NCBI RefSeq assembly: GCF_016908515.1
Contig: NZ_JAFBEA010000006.1
Coordinates: 124,001 to 188,000, forward strand
Reading direction: 5' to 3'
Length of the DNA: 64,000 nt
Source: Virgibacillus halotolerans
GTDB taxonomy: Bacteria; Bacillota; Bacilli; Bacillales; Amphibacillaceae
Shown here: positions 8,786-17,556 of the stretch, one piece after another
Numbering within the stretch: position 1 is the stretch's first letter
Layout of the letters: every line of letters starts with the position of its first letter
The notes under the pieces: generated by a model
What the model was told of the DNA's origin: nothing
What the model saw: the letters and a program-made list of their open reading frames with translations, nothing else
The model's database searches: none
Translations under genes and position numbers: made by a program

Positions 8786-10062
8786 TGAAACAAAAACGCA
8801 TTGAACAATTACAAAAGGAATGGGATAAGGAATTACGCTGGATAGGTACTGAACGCCCTTATACTGCAGAAGATGTTATTAGATTGAGAGGATCATTAGA
8901 TATTGAACATACATTAGCTAAAAAGGGTGCTAAAAAACTGTGGGATTTAATACACAGTGAAGATTATGTGAATGCGTTAGGGGCACTAACTGGTAATCAG
9001 GCAGTTCAGCAAGTTAAAGCAGGTTTACAGGCAATTTATCTGAGTGGGTGGCAAGTGGCAGCGGATGCAAACTCGGCAGGACAAATGTATCCAGATCAAA
9101 GCTTATACCCGGTAGACAGTGTTCCTACTGTTGTAAAACGGATCAATCAGGCTTTACAACGTGCAGATCAAATTCATTACCTGGAAGATAATGAAGAGAC
9201 AGACTGGTTTGCACCAATCGTTGCCGATGCTGAAGCTGGATTCGGTGGTCAACTCAACGTATTCGAATTAATGAAATCAATGATCGAGGCTGGCGCATCT
9301 GGTGTACATTTTGAGGATCAGTTAGCATCTGAGAAAAAATGTGGTCACCTAGGTGGAAAAGTGTTAATCCCTACACAGAACGCGATTCGGAATTTAATAT
9401 CAGCACGATTTGCTGCTGATGTAATGGGAACATCAACAATCATTGTTGCGCGGACAGATGCCAACGCAGCTGACCTTATCACAAATGACGTCGATGAGTA
9501 TGATGCACCGTTTATTACTGGGGAACGGACTGTGGAGGGATTTTTTAGAACGAAAGCAGGAATTGATCAGGCAATTTCCCGTGGATTGGCATATGCCCCT
9601 TACGCGGATCTTATCTGGTGTGAAACATCAGAACCAAATATATCAGAGGCGAAACAATTTGCAGCTGCTATCCATGAAAAATACCCAAATAAATTATTGG
9701 CGTATAATTGTTCACCATCATTTAATTGGAAAAGTAAATTATCTGATGCAGAAATTGCTCGTTTTCAAAAAGAACTGGGGGAAATGGGCTATAAGTTTCA
9801 ATTTGTTACATTGGCAGGTTTCCACGCATTAAACCATAGTATGTTTGATCTAGCAAGGAAATACAAAAACGAAGGGATGGCAGCTTATTCTGAATTACAA
9901 CAAGCAGAATTCGCAAGTGAAAAACATGGTTACAGTGCAACCCGTCACCAGCGTGAAGTTGGCACCGGTTACTTTGATGAAGTAGCACAGGTGATATCTG
10001 GTGGAACGTCATCAACTGGCGCCTTGAAGGGTTCGACGGAAGAACAACAGTTTACAAGATAA
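8785..10062 (+). CDS. aceA: Isocitrate lyase
   Basis: Splits isocitrate into glyoxylate and succinate, the first step of the glyoxylate shunt. The 425-residue protein has the catalytic signature KKCGHLGGK near residue 188, with the active-site cysteine, plus [10 protein letters not shown] and the C-terminal CSPSFNWK and TLAGFHALN segments. It starts at the last base of aceB's coding frame and is followed by a strong terminator, so aceB-aceA is a two-gene unit, possibly with the small zinc-ribbon gene in front. Confidence 0.97.
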   Translation: MKQKRIEQLQKEWDKELRWIGTERPYTAEDVIRLRGSLDIEHTLAKKGAKKLWDLIHSEDYVNALGALTGNQAVQQVKAGLQAIYLSGWQVAADANSAGQMYPDQSLYPVDSVPTVVKRINQALQRADQIHYLEDNEETDWFAPIVADAEAGFGGQLNVFELMKSMIEAGASGVHFEDQLASEKKCGHLGGKVLIPTQNAIRNLISARFAADVMGTSTIIVARTDANAADLITNDVDEYDAPFITGERTVEGFFRTKAGIDQAISRGLAYAPYADLIWCETSEPNISEAKQFAAAIHEKYPNKLLAYNCSPSFNWKSKLSDAEIARFQKELGEMGYKFQFVTLAGFHALNHSMFDLARKYKNEGMAAYSELQQAEFASEKHGYSATRHQREVGTGYFDEVAQVISGGTSSTGALKGSTEEQQFTR

Positions 10063-10076
10063 CTGAAATAAAGACA

Positions 10077-10113
10077 AAACGTGCCCATTTGTTTAAGAAT
10101 GGGCACGTTTTTT
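10077..10113 (+). terminator. Terminator after aceA
   Basis: A perfect stem AAACGTGCCCATT / AATGGGCACGTTT with an 8- to 9-base loop and a T run. Confidence 0.92.
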
Positions 10114-10141
10114 AATGAAAAAACAGGTATAAAGTCACTTT

Positions 10142-10196
10142 TGAAACATAATTGTAACATAACTATAACATGCATGAAATTATTTGGTGCTATACT
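10142..10196 (+). promoter_or_regulatory. WalR-type direct repeats and -10 upstream of the cell-wall hydrolase
   Basis: Three hexamers in the same orientation are spaced by exactly five bases: TGAAAC (10142), TGTAAC (10153) and TATAAC (10164). The known WalR/YycF box is TGTWAH-N5-TGTWAH. A TATACT -10 hexamer follows at 10191-10196 without a good -35, as expected of an activated promoter. The cwlO (yvcE) gene of B. subtilis is a WalR target. Confidence 0.65.
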
Positions 10197-10341
10197 ACGA
10201 ATTGTTGAATCAAATATATTAATATTTAATTACATAGCCATCACACTATTGGCAATTAGAAATACATAATAATCGATGGAAAACCTACATACAAAGAATT
10301 CTTTTGCAAGTGTGAAATTTGGGGGAAACGGGGAATTGAAA

Positions 10342-11781
10342 TTGAAAAAAACGTTTATTACAATGACTGCCGCCGCAGTGGTTGGATTAGGAAGTGTAAC
10401 TTTTGGAGGCGCAGTACATGCTGAATCTGTCCCAGATTTGCAAAATAAGCAATCACAAATAAAAGACGATCGGTCTTCAATCAAAGCAAATCTATCAGAG
10501 GCAGAGGGGAAAATTGCCGATGTTTTAATAGACTTAGATGAACTGAATACTGAAATTGATCGTGTGAAGTCTGCATTAAAACAAAATGAAGACAAAATGT
10601 CGGCTACTAAAAAAGACATTTCAAAGACAAAAGATAAAGTAGATGCATTAGAAGATGAAGTAGAAAAATTAGAAGATGCAATCGAAAAACGTTATGGAAT
10701 TTTAAAAGAACGAATTGTTTCTTATCAGAAAAGCGGCGGAAACATTAGCTATTTGGAAGTGGTGTTTGGTTCGAAAAGCTTTGGTGACTTTATTAGTCGT
10801 GTTTCAGCTGTAAATAAAATAGCTGACTCGGATACCGCTTTAATGGAAAAACAAGAGAAAGATAAAGCAGCGGTTGAAGAAAAACAGGACGAAGTAATAG
10901 CAAAGCTGGATGAATTGAATGAAATGAAATTGGATTTAGAAGGTATGATCGCTACGATTGAAGATCAAAAGAAAGAAAGCGAAACAAAGAAGGATAAATT
11001 AAAAGCGAAAGAAAATGACTTAACGGCTTTAAAAGAAGATTTAGAGATTAAAGATAGCAGTCTAGCATCACTCGAAAGAGAAGTTAGACAAAACCTTGAA
11101 ATAGCAAAACGACCTGCACCTGAAACAGTTGTTGCTGCTGAAACAACTGCTGAATCAGCAGAAGCTGAAACAACTACTGAATCAGAGGCAGTTGAATCGC
11201 CTGAACCGGATTCGTCATCAAACTCAGAGAAAACAAGTTCAAATCGTAACGATAATGTTACTCAAGTGAAACATGAAAAGAGCAAGAAAGTAACCAAAGA
11301 GAAAAACACAGCTTCGGCTGCAACTGTAACATCCAACAATAACAAAGAGAAAAATAAGAGCAATAACAATAGTAATAACAACAAAAGCGAAAAGACTAGT
11401 AACAGTGGCGGCAGTGGTGTAAGTTCAGCAATCAGTGCCGGTCAAACGCAATCGGGAACGCCATATGTTTGGGGCGGCAAGGGTCCTTCAGGCTTTGATT
11501 GTTCCGGATTTGTATCATGGGCATTTGGACAGGCTGGCTATTCCATTCCATCTTCAACAGCTGCATTAGTTGGTGTAGGATCTAAAGTATCATCCAGCAA
11601 TATGCAAGTAGGTGACCTTGTATTCTTCGACACGGAAGGTAGAAAAAATGGTCATGTAGGTATCTATCTTGGTGGTGGCAGCTTCCTTGGGGCACAAAGT
11701 TCGACAGGTGTTGCAGTCGCAAATATGTCAAGCGGATATTGGAAAGATGCTTTTAAAGGTAATGTGCGTCGTGTAAATTAA
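10342..11781 (+). CDS. CwlO/PcsB-like NlpC/P60 peptidoglycan hydrolase
   Basis: A secreted DL-endopeptidase of about 479 residues. A signal peptide (KKTFITMTAAAVVGLGSV, cleavage after AVHA) is followed by a long coiled coil (about residues 25-240), a low-complexity Ser/Glu/Asn/Lys linker (about 245-360), and a C-terminal NlpC/P60 domain. Catalytic Cys387 is in GFDCSGFV and His438 in KNGHVGIYLGG. The frame is open back to an ATG at 10276, but that would put 22 residues before the signal peptide; TTG at 10336 or 10342 after GGGGAA fits better. Architecture matches B. subtilis CwlO, whose coiled coil is regulated by FtsEX. A WalR-type repeat lies upstream. Confidence 0.9.
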   Translation: MKKTFITMTAAAVVGLGSVTFGGAVHAESVPDLQNKQSQIKDDRSSIKANLSEAEGKIADVLIDLDELNTEIDRVKSALKQNEDKMSATKKDISKTKDKVDALEDEVEKLEDAIEKRYGILKERIVSYQKSGGNISYLEVVFGSKSFGDFISRVSAVNKIADSDTALMEKQEKDKAAVEEKQDEVIAKLDELNEMKLDLEGMIATIEDQKKESETKKDKLKAKENDLTALKEDLEIKDSSLASLEREVRQNLEIAKRPAPETVVAAETTAESAEAETTTESEAVESPEPDSSSNSEKTSSNRNDNVTQVKHEKSKKVTKEKNTASAATVTSNNNKEKNKSNNNSNNNKSEKTSNSGGSGVSSAISAGQTQSGTPYVWGGKGPSGFDCSGFVSWAFGQAGYSIPSSTAALVGVGSKVSSSNMQVGDLVFFDTEGRKNGHVGIYLGGGSFLGAQSSTGVAVANMSSGYWKDAFKGNVRRVN

Positions 11782-11794
11782 TAACATATACGAT

Positions 11795-11823
11795 AAAAAG
11801 CCGTCCTATGGATGGCTTTTTTT
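11795..11823 (+). terminator. Terminator after the cell-wall hydrolase
   Basis: Stem AAAAGCC-TCC / GGA-GGCTTTT with one mismatch and a T run. Confidence 0.85.
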
Positions 11824-12240
11824 GCGCGGATAGCAAGCATAAATTTTCTCATATTTAAAGACAGATTTTAGTAAGGAATTCGAAGTGGAGTTTAGGGAAA
11901 AATATAGTTTAATTAACATTGAAATAGTCTATAGAATATTAGTTCACTTTATCACAACGATGAATGGATCCGTTATGAATGCCTTAGCAGACACGGATGG
12001 GATGCATTATAGACTGCTCCATTGTCTGCTGGGTACCGTTTAAGGATCAACTTAATTCTTATAGTTGCAACTTTAAGAAAGTGACCCCCCTCAGTGGAGT
12101 TTCACTTCTCGCCAAATCGCGATAAAATTAGTGAAAAGGGCAAAAAAATATACCCGTTGGATTCTTTTTAGTTTATAATAGAATTAACTGTTAAATATTG
12201 GTGTAAACTAATCACACAGAATTGTTTTGAAAAAATCAGG
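11824..12240. other. Intergenic region with no recognised gene
   Basis: About 415 bases. The only structure seen is the short inverted repeat AAGTGA ... TCACTT at about 12077-12105 enclosing a C-rich/GGAG loop, and a TATAAT at 12174-12179 without a good -35, which could serve the downstream gene. No coding frame with a ribosome site was found. Confidence 0.5.
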
Positions 12241-12251
12241 AGGTGAAATCC

Positions 12252-13568
12252 TTGTGTCAAATGGCACAAGGATCTCAATTGGAGATTGTTATTCAATTAT
12301 TTTTGGTCGCAATATTGATTTTGCTTACAGCATTCTTTGTAGCAACGGAATTTGCGATCGTAAAGGTACGTATGACCCGTATTAATCAATTAGTTGCGGA
12401 TGGAAATAAAAAAGCGATAAATGCAAAAAAGCTTGTCGATAATCTAGATGCTTATTTATCGGCCTGTCAGTTGGGGATCACAGTTACCTCGCTAGGTTTA
12501 GGTTGGCTTGGTGAACCAGCAATTGAAGCATTGCTAACCCCGGTTTTTGAATACCTATCATTAAATGCAGCTGTGACTAAAATCTTGTCCTTCGCAATAG
12601 CCTTTTTCATTATTACATTTCTACATGTCGTAATTGGAGAACTGGCACCGAAGACCATTGCGATACAAAAGGCAGAAGCTATACTTCTAATGTTGGCAAA
12701 GCCCTTGATTGGCTTTTATAAGGTCATGTATCCATTTATATGGTTGCTCAACGGATCTGCACGGCTGTTTATTCGTTTATTTGGATATAAGCCAGTTCAG
12801 GAGCATGAAGTTGCCCATTCTGAAGAAGAATTGCGACTTATTCTTTCACAAAGTTACAAGAGTGGAGAGATTAATAAAGCAGAAATGACCTATGTAAATA
12901 ATATATTTGAGTTTGATGAAAGATTGGCAAAGGAAATTATGGTTCCACGTACAGAAATGGTTTGTTTTTTTAAAGAAGATAGCTTTGAAGCAAATATTAA
13001 AGTGATATATGATGGGCAGTTCACCAGATATCCTGTTGCGGATAAAGATAAGGATAACATTGTTGGTTTAGTCAATTTAAAAGAAGTGTTTACTGGTCAT
13101 TTCGATGAAGAGAAACCAGTATCCATTGATAAATATATTCGCCCAATTATCCATGTTTCTGAAGCAACTCCGATTAAACAACTGTTACTTAAAATGCAAA
13201 AGGAACGCATCCATATGGCGATTGTGAATGATGAATATGGTGGCACTGCAGGACTTGTAACAGTCGAAGATATTTTGGAGGAAATTGTTGGGGAAATACG
13301 GGACGAGTTTGATGTGAATGAAATGCCACTGGTTGAAAAACTGAATAATAGTACAACCATTGTAGCAGGGAAATTACATTTCGAGGAAATTAATGAACTA
13401 CTGGGCACGCATCTCGAAGATGAAGAAGTGGATACTATTGGTGGTTGGATATTTATGAAAAATATAGATGCAACAAAAGGAACAATGATTGAATATGGGG
13501 GCTATCAATTCATCGTTGAGGAAATCGATGGCTATCAGATCAAAAAAGTGAAAATTGTAAAGCAGTAA
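12252..13568 (+). CDS. Hemolysin-family CNNM/CorC-like membrane protein with CBS domains
   Basis: A 438-residue protein with an N-terminal DUF21 (CNNM) transmembrane domain (helices about 8-30, 60-85, 95-120, 130-150), a CBS pair (about 205-330), and a C-terminal CorC/HlyC domain (about 345-435, with VAGKLHFEEINELLG). Family members are linked to magnesium or other cation homeostasis; 'hemolysin' is historical. Signature segments include FFVATEFAIVKVR, VIGELAPKTIAIQ and VNDEYGGTAGLVTVEDILEE. I use TTG at 12252 because AGGAGG lies eight bases upstream; a GTG at 12243 lies inside that site. Monocistronic. Confidence 0.88.
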   Translation: MCQMAQGSQLEIVIQLFLVAILILLTAFFVATEFAIVKVRMTRINQLVADGNKKAINAKKLVDNLDAYLSACQLGITVTSLGLGWLGEPAIEALLTPVFEYLSLNAAVTKILSFAIAFFIITFLHVVIGELAPKTIAIQKAEAILLMLAKPLIGFYKVMYPFIWLLNGSARLFIRLFGYKPVQEHEVAHSEEELRLILSQSYKSGEINKAEMTYVNNIFEFDERLAKEIMVPRTEMVCFFKEDSFEANIKVIYDGQFTRYPVADKDKDNIVGLVNLKEVFTGHFDEEKPVSIDKYIRPIIHVSEATPIKQLLLKMQKERIHMAIVNDEYGGTAGLVTVEDILEEIVGEIRDEFDVNEMPLVEKLNNSTTIVAGKLHFEEINELLGTHLEDEEVDTIGGWIFMKNIDATKGTMIEYGGYQFIVEEIDGYQIKKVKIVKQ

Positions 13569-13577
13569 TTTGAATGA

Positions 13578-13607
13578 AGACAGACGCTAAGGTGTTTGTC
13601 TTTTTTT
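13578..13607 (+). terminator. Terminator after the CBS-domain membrane protein
   Basis: Imperfect 10-bp stem AGACAGACGC / GTGTTTGTCT followed by seven T. Confidence 0.8.
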
Positions 13608-13760
13608 GCAACTAGAGAATATACTTAAAAACCCGGTTATGTCAGAGAAATTTGGATTCTTTTGGATTCGATAGCAGTGTGTATTTTAAAGTTACAGAAA
13701 GGACATGTTTTATCTCCTAGTAATGTTCGGTTAAACCGCTTCTTTAGGCAGTAACAGCCA

Positions 13761-13802
13761 ACCATAGGCGCAAGCAACATATATGTTGCTTGCGCCTATG
13801 GT
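13761..13802. repeat. Perfect 42-bp palindrome
   Basis: A 21-base arm beginning ACCATAGGCGCAAGCAACAT is followed immediately by its exact reverse complement, with no loop. No T run follows, so it does not look like an ordinary terminator. It lies about 125 bases upstream of the VLRF1-type gene. Confidence 0.85.
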
Positions 13803-13845
13803 CTTGTGGAAAGCAATTCCCTTCTAAAAACAACTTTCAAACTAG

Positions 13846-13873
13846 AGGTTTATCAGGATTGAATAAAGGATAA
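13846..13873 (+). promoter_or_regulatory. Possible sigma-B-like promoter
   Basis: AGGTTTAT, 14 bases, GGATAA resembles the sigma-B pattern GTTTAA-N12-14-GGGTAT with two mismatches in each hexamer. It lies 53 bases upstream of the VLRF1-type gene. Weak evidence. Confidence 0.3.
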
Positions 13874-13925
13874 ACAAATACTATAAACGAGAAGGATATT
13901 TCATTTAAAGGAGTGCTGACGAAAT

Positions 13926-14732
13926 ATGGACTTAAATAACCAATTAAAGCATTTAGAGCATGTTCGAAGGGAAGGCGCTAATAAAATATTTACGATGTAC
14001 TTAAACACGGATCCATCCGATCCTGATCAGCAAGGGGGAAAGTGGAAGATAAACTTTAAAAATGGTATGCGAAATTTTGAAAGCTATTTACAGGAAGATG
14101 ATAATAAAGAAGAATTGAAGAATTTTCAATTGGTCAAACGAAAGGTAGAAAAGTTTGTGTATGGACATGAGCCAGATTTACTGAGATCAATAATTGTGTT
14201 TGCGACTGCAGATGAAGAAATCTGGTTTGCTGATCGTATTCAAATGCGAGTAGAAACTAGCTTTACATGGCAGGAAACACCTGAGTTGGATCAACTGAGG
14301 AACTTAAAGGAACATTATCCGAAAGCTGGTATTATTCTTGTCCAACAAAATGAAATTAAAGTAATAGAGTCGGATCTTAATCGGGTTGAAGATACAACCT
14401 CCTTTGAATTAGATTTAAATACAGATAACTGGCGACAAAAAAAGGGACCTCGGAAGGGAAGCGCAACAACAGGAGCACCAGGTGCCTCCAATTATCAACA
14501 GGATAAATTTGAAGCCCGCTATCAGGAAAATAAACATCGCTGGTATAAAAAGATTGCACCAAAAATAGATAAGCGTGCGAAAGACCATAACTGGGAGAAA
14601 ATAATTGTTGTAGGTGAAGCGGATCCAGCCATTCAATTAAAAGAGGAAATGAATAAACCTGTCAATGATGTCATTCAGAAGAACATGCTCGATCATGACG
14701 AATCCAAAGTACTTCAGGAAGTATTTGGGTAA
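13926..14732 (+). CDS. VLRF1 family aeRF1-type release factor homologue
   Basis: A 268-residue protein resembling the Vms1-like release factor 1 (VLRF1) group, bacterial relatives of eukaryotic Vms1/ANKZF1, proposed to release stalled peptidyl-tRNA. Supporting features are the N-terminus (LKHLEHVRREGANKIFTMYLNTDPS), a central loop rich in Gly/Ala (about residues 177-192), then a long basic helix QQDKFEARYQENKHRWYKKI, the arrangement of aeRF1 domains around the catalytic loop. No classical GGQ is present. A good GGAGTG site precedes the ATG. It is monocistronic. Assignment is by family recall and not by search, so the function is provisional. Confidence 0.62.
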   Translation: MDLNNQLKHLEHVRREGANKIFTMYLNTDPSDPDQQGGKWKINFKNGMRNFESYLQEDDNKEELKNFQLVKRKVEKFVYGHEPDLLRSIIVFATADEEIWFADRIQMRVETSFTWQETPELDQLRNLKEHYPKAGIILVQQNEIKVIESDLNRVEDTTSFELDLNTDNWRQKKGPRKGSATTGAPGASNYQQDKFEARYQENKHRWYKKIAPKIDKRAKDHNWEKIIVVGEADPAIQLKEEMNKPVNDVIQKNMLDHDESKVLQEVFG

Positions 14733-14781
14733 ATAAGATAAAAGGGCTTGAGTCCATCATCTCAAGCCCTTTTATCTTATT
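14732..14781. terminator. Bidirectional terminator between the VLRF1-type gene and crcB
   Basis: A near-perfect 20-bp stem (AATAAGATAAAAGGGCTTGA on the left arm) with A-rich and T-rich flanks serves the converging plus-strand and minus-strand transcripts. Confidence 0.92.
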
Positions 14782-15122
14782 CAAACCTGCAAAATAATAA
14801 AAACGAATAGGAGGGATACAACAAGAGAACTGCTAACATAACTTACAGCGGCTCGATATTGGCCATCTATAATCAGATTTAATGTTTCATTTCCAAATGT
14901 AGAAAAGGTTGTATAAGAACCACAGAATCCAATCCCGGCAAAGAGCCAAATCCAATCTGAAATAGATCCTGTTATATGAAATCGAAGCAGCCATGCGAGG
15001 AGAATAGATCCTGTAATGTTAGCAATCCATGTGCCGATAAGCCGTTTGTTTGCCAATGAAGCAATGTGAAAACGGGTAATACTTCCAAGAAATCCACCAA
15101 TTGCTACGAGCAAAATACTCAT
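14781..15122 (-). CDS. crcB: Fluoride channel CrcB/Fluc, second subunit gene
   Basis: A 113-residue four-helix membrane protein of the CrcB/Fluc family that exports cytosolic fluoride. Family motifs are visible: GGFLGSITRFHIAS near residues 8-21 and GFCGSYTTFSTFGNE near 68-82, which contains the TTFSTF pore segment. It overlaps the preceding crcB by four bases (ATGA), so the two are translationally coupled, and paired genes usually make a heterodimer with dual topology. It is the last gene of the zinc-uptake/zur operon. Confidence 0.93.
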   Translation of the reverse strand: MSILLVAIGGFLGSITRFHIASLANKRLIGTWIANITGSILLAWLLRFHITGSISDWIWLFAGIGFCGSYTTFSTFGNETLNLIIDGQYRAAVSYVSSSLVVSLLFVFIILQV

Positions 15123-15502
15123 GATGTCACCTGATTTCTATTCTTTGATGCCAGTTTATAGCCACCAAAACAGCAAAATAATCCACCACAAATACTGATG
15201 AGTATGTAGCTGACTGCGGTGAAGCCATTGGCATGCCACAAGTTCTCGATCTCAATTGCAAAAGTAGAGAAAGTAGTAAATGCACCGATCATACCAGTTC
15301 CGATTGCTGCAAACAGCTGTGGTGATAATTTTCGTTTGATGGCGGGTTGGTTAAAAAGAAAGCTTAACAAAAAGCATCCAATCAGGTTTACAATTAGTGT
15401 AGCATAAGGGAATGTAATGTCCGGTACGAATAGCAAGGATATACCGTACCGGGCCGTTGCTCCAATCATACCGCCAACACCAATAGCAAGATATAATTTC
15501 AT
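15119..15502 (-). CDS. crcB: Fluoride channel CrcB/Fluc, first subunit gene
   Basis: A 127-residue CrcB/Fluc family membrane protein. GVGGMIGATARYGIS near the N-terminus and GTGMIGAFTTFSTFAIE near residues 68-84 are the family signatures; four hydrophobic helices are apparent. I start at the ATG two bases after the zur stop codon, because the encoded start MKLYLAIGVGG matches the family; an in-frame ATG six codons upstream is possible. There is no fluoride riboswitch directly upstream, since the gene follows zur without a gap. This is an unusual operon partner for zinc genes. Confidence 0.92.
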   Translation of the reverse strand: MKLYLAIGVGGMIGATARYGISLLFVPDITFPYATLIVNLIGCFLLSFLFNQPAIKRKLSPQLFAAIGTGMIGAFTTFSTFAIEIENLWHANGFTAVSYILISICGGLFCCFGGYKLASKNRNQVTS

Positions 15503-15504
15503 AG

Positions 15505-15918
15505 TTATGCGCTTTGACATAGCGGGCATAAACCGTAAATCTCAAATTTATGTCCCTCGATCGCATAATTAGAAAGTGTATTTGCTACCTCGTCCATCGG
15601 GCAAACATCGATTTCTTTCGTTCTTCCGCAATGGTTGCAAATAAAATGATGGTGGTGGTGTTGAGCGCAACTAATGCGAAATTGCTTTTCGCCGTTTAAT
15701 ACAGTTTTTTCCAGGATACCCATTTCGTAATATAAATGCAGGTTGCGGTAGATGGTATCAAAGCTAATGTTTTTATAACTTATTTCCATATGCTCAATTA
15801 AATCCTTTGCTGTCCGATATCCATCCGATGCTTCAAAAAAGTTGAGTATGTCTTTTCGTTTGCCGGTCATTTTATAACCTTTTTCTTTCAAAATTTGTAT
15901 TGCTTCATGCGTGTTCAT
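15505..15918 (-). CDS. zur: Fur family zinc uptake regulator (Zur)
   Basis: A 137-residue Fur-family repressor. The winged helix occupies about residues 1-80 (KEKGYKMTGKRKDILNFF). The histidine-rich HHHHHFICNHCG and C-terminal CPLC give the CxxC pairs of the structural zinc site. Its place behind znuA-znuC-znuB identifies it as Zur and not Fur or PerR. ATG at 15918 is preceded by AAGGAGG at seven bases; the start overlaps the end of znuB by 14 bases. Perfect and near-perfect Zur boxes lie upstream of both znuA copies, which implies autoregulation. Confidence 0.9.
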   Translation of the reverse strand: MNTHEAIQILKEKGYKMTGKRKDILNFFEASDGYRTAKDLIEHMEISYKNISFDTIYRNLHLYYEMGILEKTVLNGEKQFRISCAQHHHHHFICNHCGRTKEIDVCPMDEVANTLSNYAIEGHKFEIYGLCPLCQSA

Positions 15919-16768
15919 GAGCAGTCCTCCTTTTTTTCGAAGTAACACTTAGTCGTTTATAACCAATTGATAGCAGCAAAATAAGAATAGAGATCATCAC
16001 GATAGTACCTCCTGGTGGGATGCTCAAGTAATAGCCTGATATTAATCCGCCAATAACCGCGAGTTCACCAAATGCTACCGATAAAAACATCATTTGTTTA
16101 AATCCTTTTGCCAACTGCATGCTTGCTGCAACAGGTAATGTCATTAGTGCAGAAACAAGTAATACCCCGACAATTCGAATCGATGCAGCAATTACGAGTG
16201 CTGTTAAAATGATAAAGAGCAGATGAATTCGTTTCGCATGAATGCCTGAAATGGTTGCATGTTCTTCGTCAAAGGAAAGCGTAAAAAGTTCTTTATAAAA
16301 CAATCCGATGACAATCAGGATAAAGATGGAAATACCTAAAATAGTAAAAAAATCATTTCGACTAACAGCTGAAACAGAACCAAACAGGTAATTAAATAAA
16401 TCCGTATTGAAGCCATCTGCTAATGAAATAAATATAACACTGAGTCCTACTCCACCAGATAGGATGATTGGTATTGCCAACTCTTGAAAGGCTTTATAAA
16501 CCCCGCGCAATTTTTCTATTAAGATAGACCCAATGACAGAGAAGATCATCCCACCGTAAAATGGTGTAATCCATGCGATTGCGAATTTCTTATCCAGGAA
16601 CAATCCAAACGCAATACCTGCTAGCGTGACATGTGATAGTGCATCAGCAATCAAGGAAAGCCGTCTTACAACAATAAATGTTCCAAGTAATGGTGCGATT
16701 AAACCGATCAATATACCGGTTAAAAATGTATGACGTAAAAAGTCGTATTCAAAAAAGTCTGCTAGCAT
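15905..16768 (-). CDS. znuB: Zinc ABC transporter permease ZnuB
   Basis: A 287-residue polytopic permease of the ABC-3 family (ZnuB/AdcB/MntB type), importing zinc together with ZnuC and ZnuA. About eight hydrophobic helices are visible; the early segment LLGTFIVVRRLSLIADALSHVTLAGIA is the conserved family region. It is 16 bases downstream of znuC and overlaps zur. The zinc assignment, as opposed to manganese, rests on the histidine-rich loop of the adjacent binding protein and the Zur boxes. Confidence 0.92.
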   Translation of the reverse strand: MLADFFEYDFLRHTFLTGILIGLIAPLLGTFIVVRRLSLIADALSHVTLAGIAFGLFLDKKFAIAWITPFYGGMIFSVIGSILIEKLRGVYKAFQELAIPIILSGGVGLSVIFISLADGFNTDLFNYLFGSVSAVSRNDFFTILGISIFILIVIGLFYKELFTLSFDEEHATISGIHAKRIHLLFIILTALVIAASIRIVGVLLVSALMTLPVAASMQLAKGFKQMMFLSVAFGELAVIGGLISGYYLSIPPGGTIVMISILILLLSIGYKRLSVTSKKRRTAHEHA

Positions 16769-16784
16769 AATTGTTCCTCCAACA

Positions 16785-17540
16785 TTAATGATCGTGTATA
16801 ACTAGGTTTACGGGATGGCCGTAAAACTTTGAGAAGTCTTTCTCCGAAAGTGCCGCATATGCTTTCGGATCTCCATGGAAGTGGAGTTGTTTATTTAAAC
16901 AAACAATATCTGTTGCGTGTTCAGTCATTGTTCCCGTATCATGCGTAACGAGCAATAATGTAATATTACGTTGCTCATTTAATTGATGTAGAAGCTCATA
17001 AAATCGTTTTACATTTTCAAAGTCAACCCCCACTGTAGGCTCGTCTAATATAAGTAATTCCGGATCATTTACAAGTGCGCGTGCGATGAAAATCCGTTGT
17101 TGCTGCCCACCAGAAAGATTACCAATATTTTCATTCACATAATCAAGCATTCCTACTTGATCAATTGCTTGTCTTATTTTAGCTTTATGAGTTTTGTTAA
17201 AAAATCTTAAATAACCTACTTTAGCGGTTAGTCCCATGGAAACAACTTCATAAACGGTTGCGGGGAATCCCCTGTTAAAGCTATTTGCCTTTTGCGAAAC
17301 AAATCCGATTTTATTCCATTGATTAAATTTATTAATCGGTTCATGAAGCAATTGAATGTCTCCCTCATCCGGTTTTATCAACCCAAGTATGAGCTTGATT
17401 AAGGTTGTTTTGCCACCACCGTTTGGCCCAACTAGTCCCATAAAAGCACCACGAGGAATTTCAAAATTGACATGGTCTAATACTTTTTTATGTTCATAGG
17501 CATAACTTATATTATTCATCGTAACAACAGCTTCGCTCAT
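16785..17540 (-). CDS. znuC: Zinc ABC transporter ATP-binding protein ZnuC
   Basis: A 251-residue ABC ATPase energising zinc import. Walker A is GPNGGGKTT, the signature is LSGGQQQR, Walker B is LLILDEPTVGVD, and the switch histidine is in LLVTHD. The frame is open 36 bases further upstream, but ATG at 17540 has AAAGGAG seven bases before it. It lies 16 bases downstream of znuA and 16 bases upstream of znuB. Cytoplasmic, membrane-associated. Confidence 0.93.
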   Translation of the reverse strand: MSEAVVTMNNISYAYEHKKVLDHVNFEIPRGAFMGLVGPNGGGKTTLIKLILGLIKPDEGDIQLLHEPINKFNQWNKIGFVSQKANSFNRGFPATVYEVVSMGLTAKVGYLRFFNKTHKAKIRQAIDQVGMLDYVNENIGNLSGGQQQRIFIARALVNDPELLILDEPTVGVDFENVKRFYELLHQLNEQRNITLLLVTHDTGTMTEHATDIVCLNKQLHFHGDPKAYAALSEKDFSKFYGHPVNLVIHDH

Positions 17541-17556
17541 GTTTGTACTCCTTTCA

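Noticed and set aside
12077-12105. AAGTGA ... TCACTT inverted repeat with C-rich centre, considered as a third REP copy
   Set aside because: Arms and loop do not match the GGGACTG element; too short to call a repeat family.
12157-12179. TTGGAT ... TATAAT as a promoter for the CBS-domain membrane protein
   Set aside because: The spacer is only 11 bases, too short for sigma-A; only the -10 is kept as a possibility.
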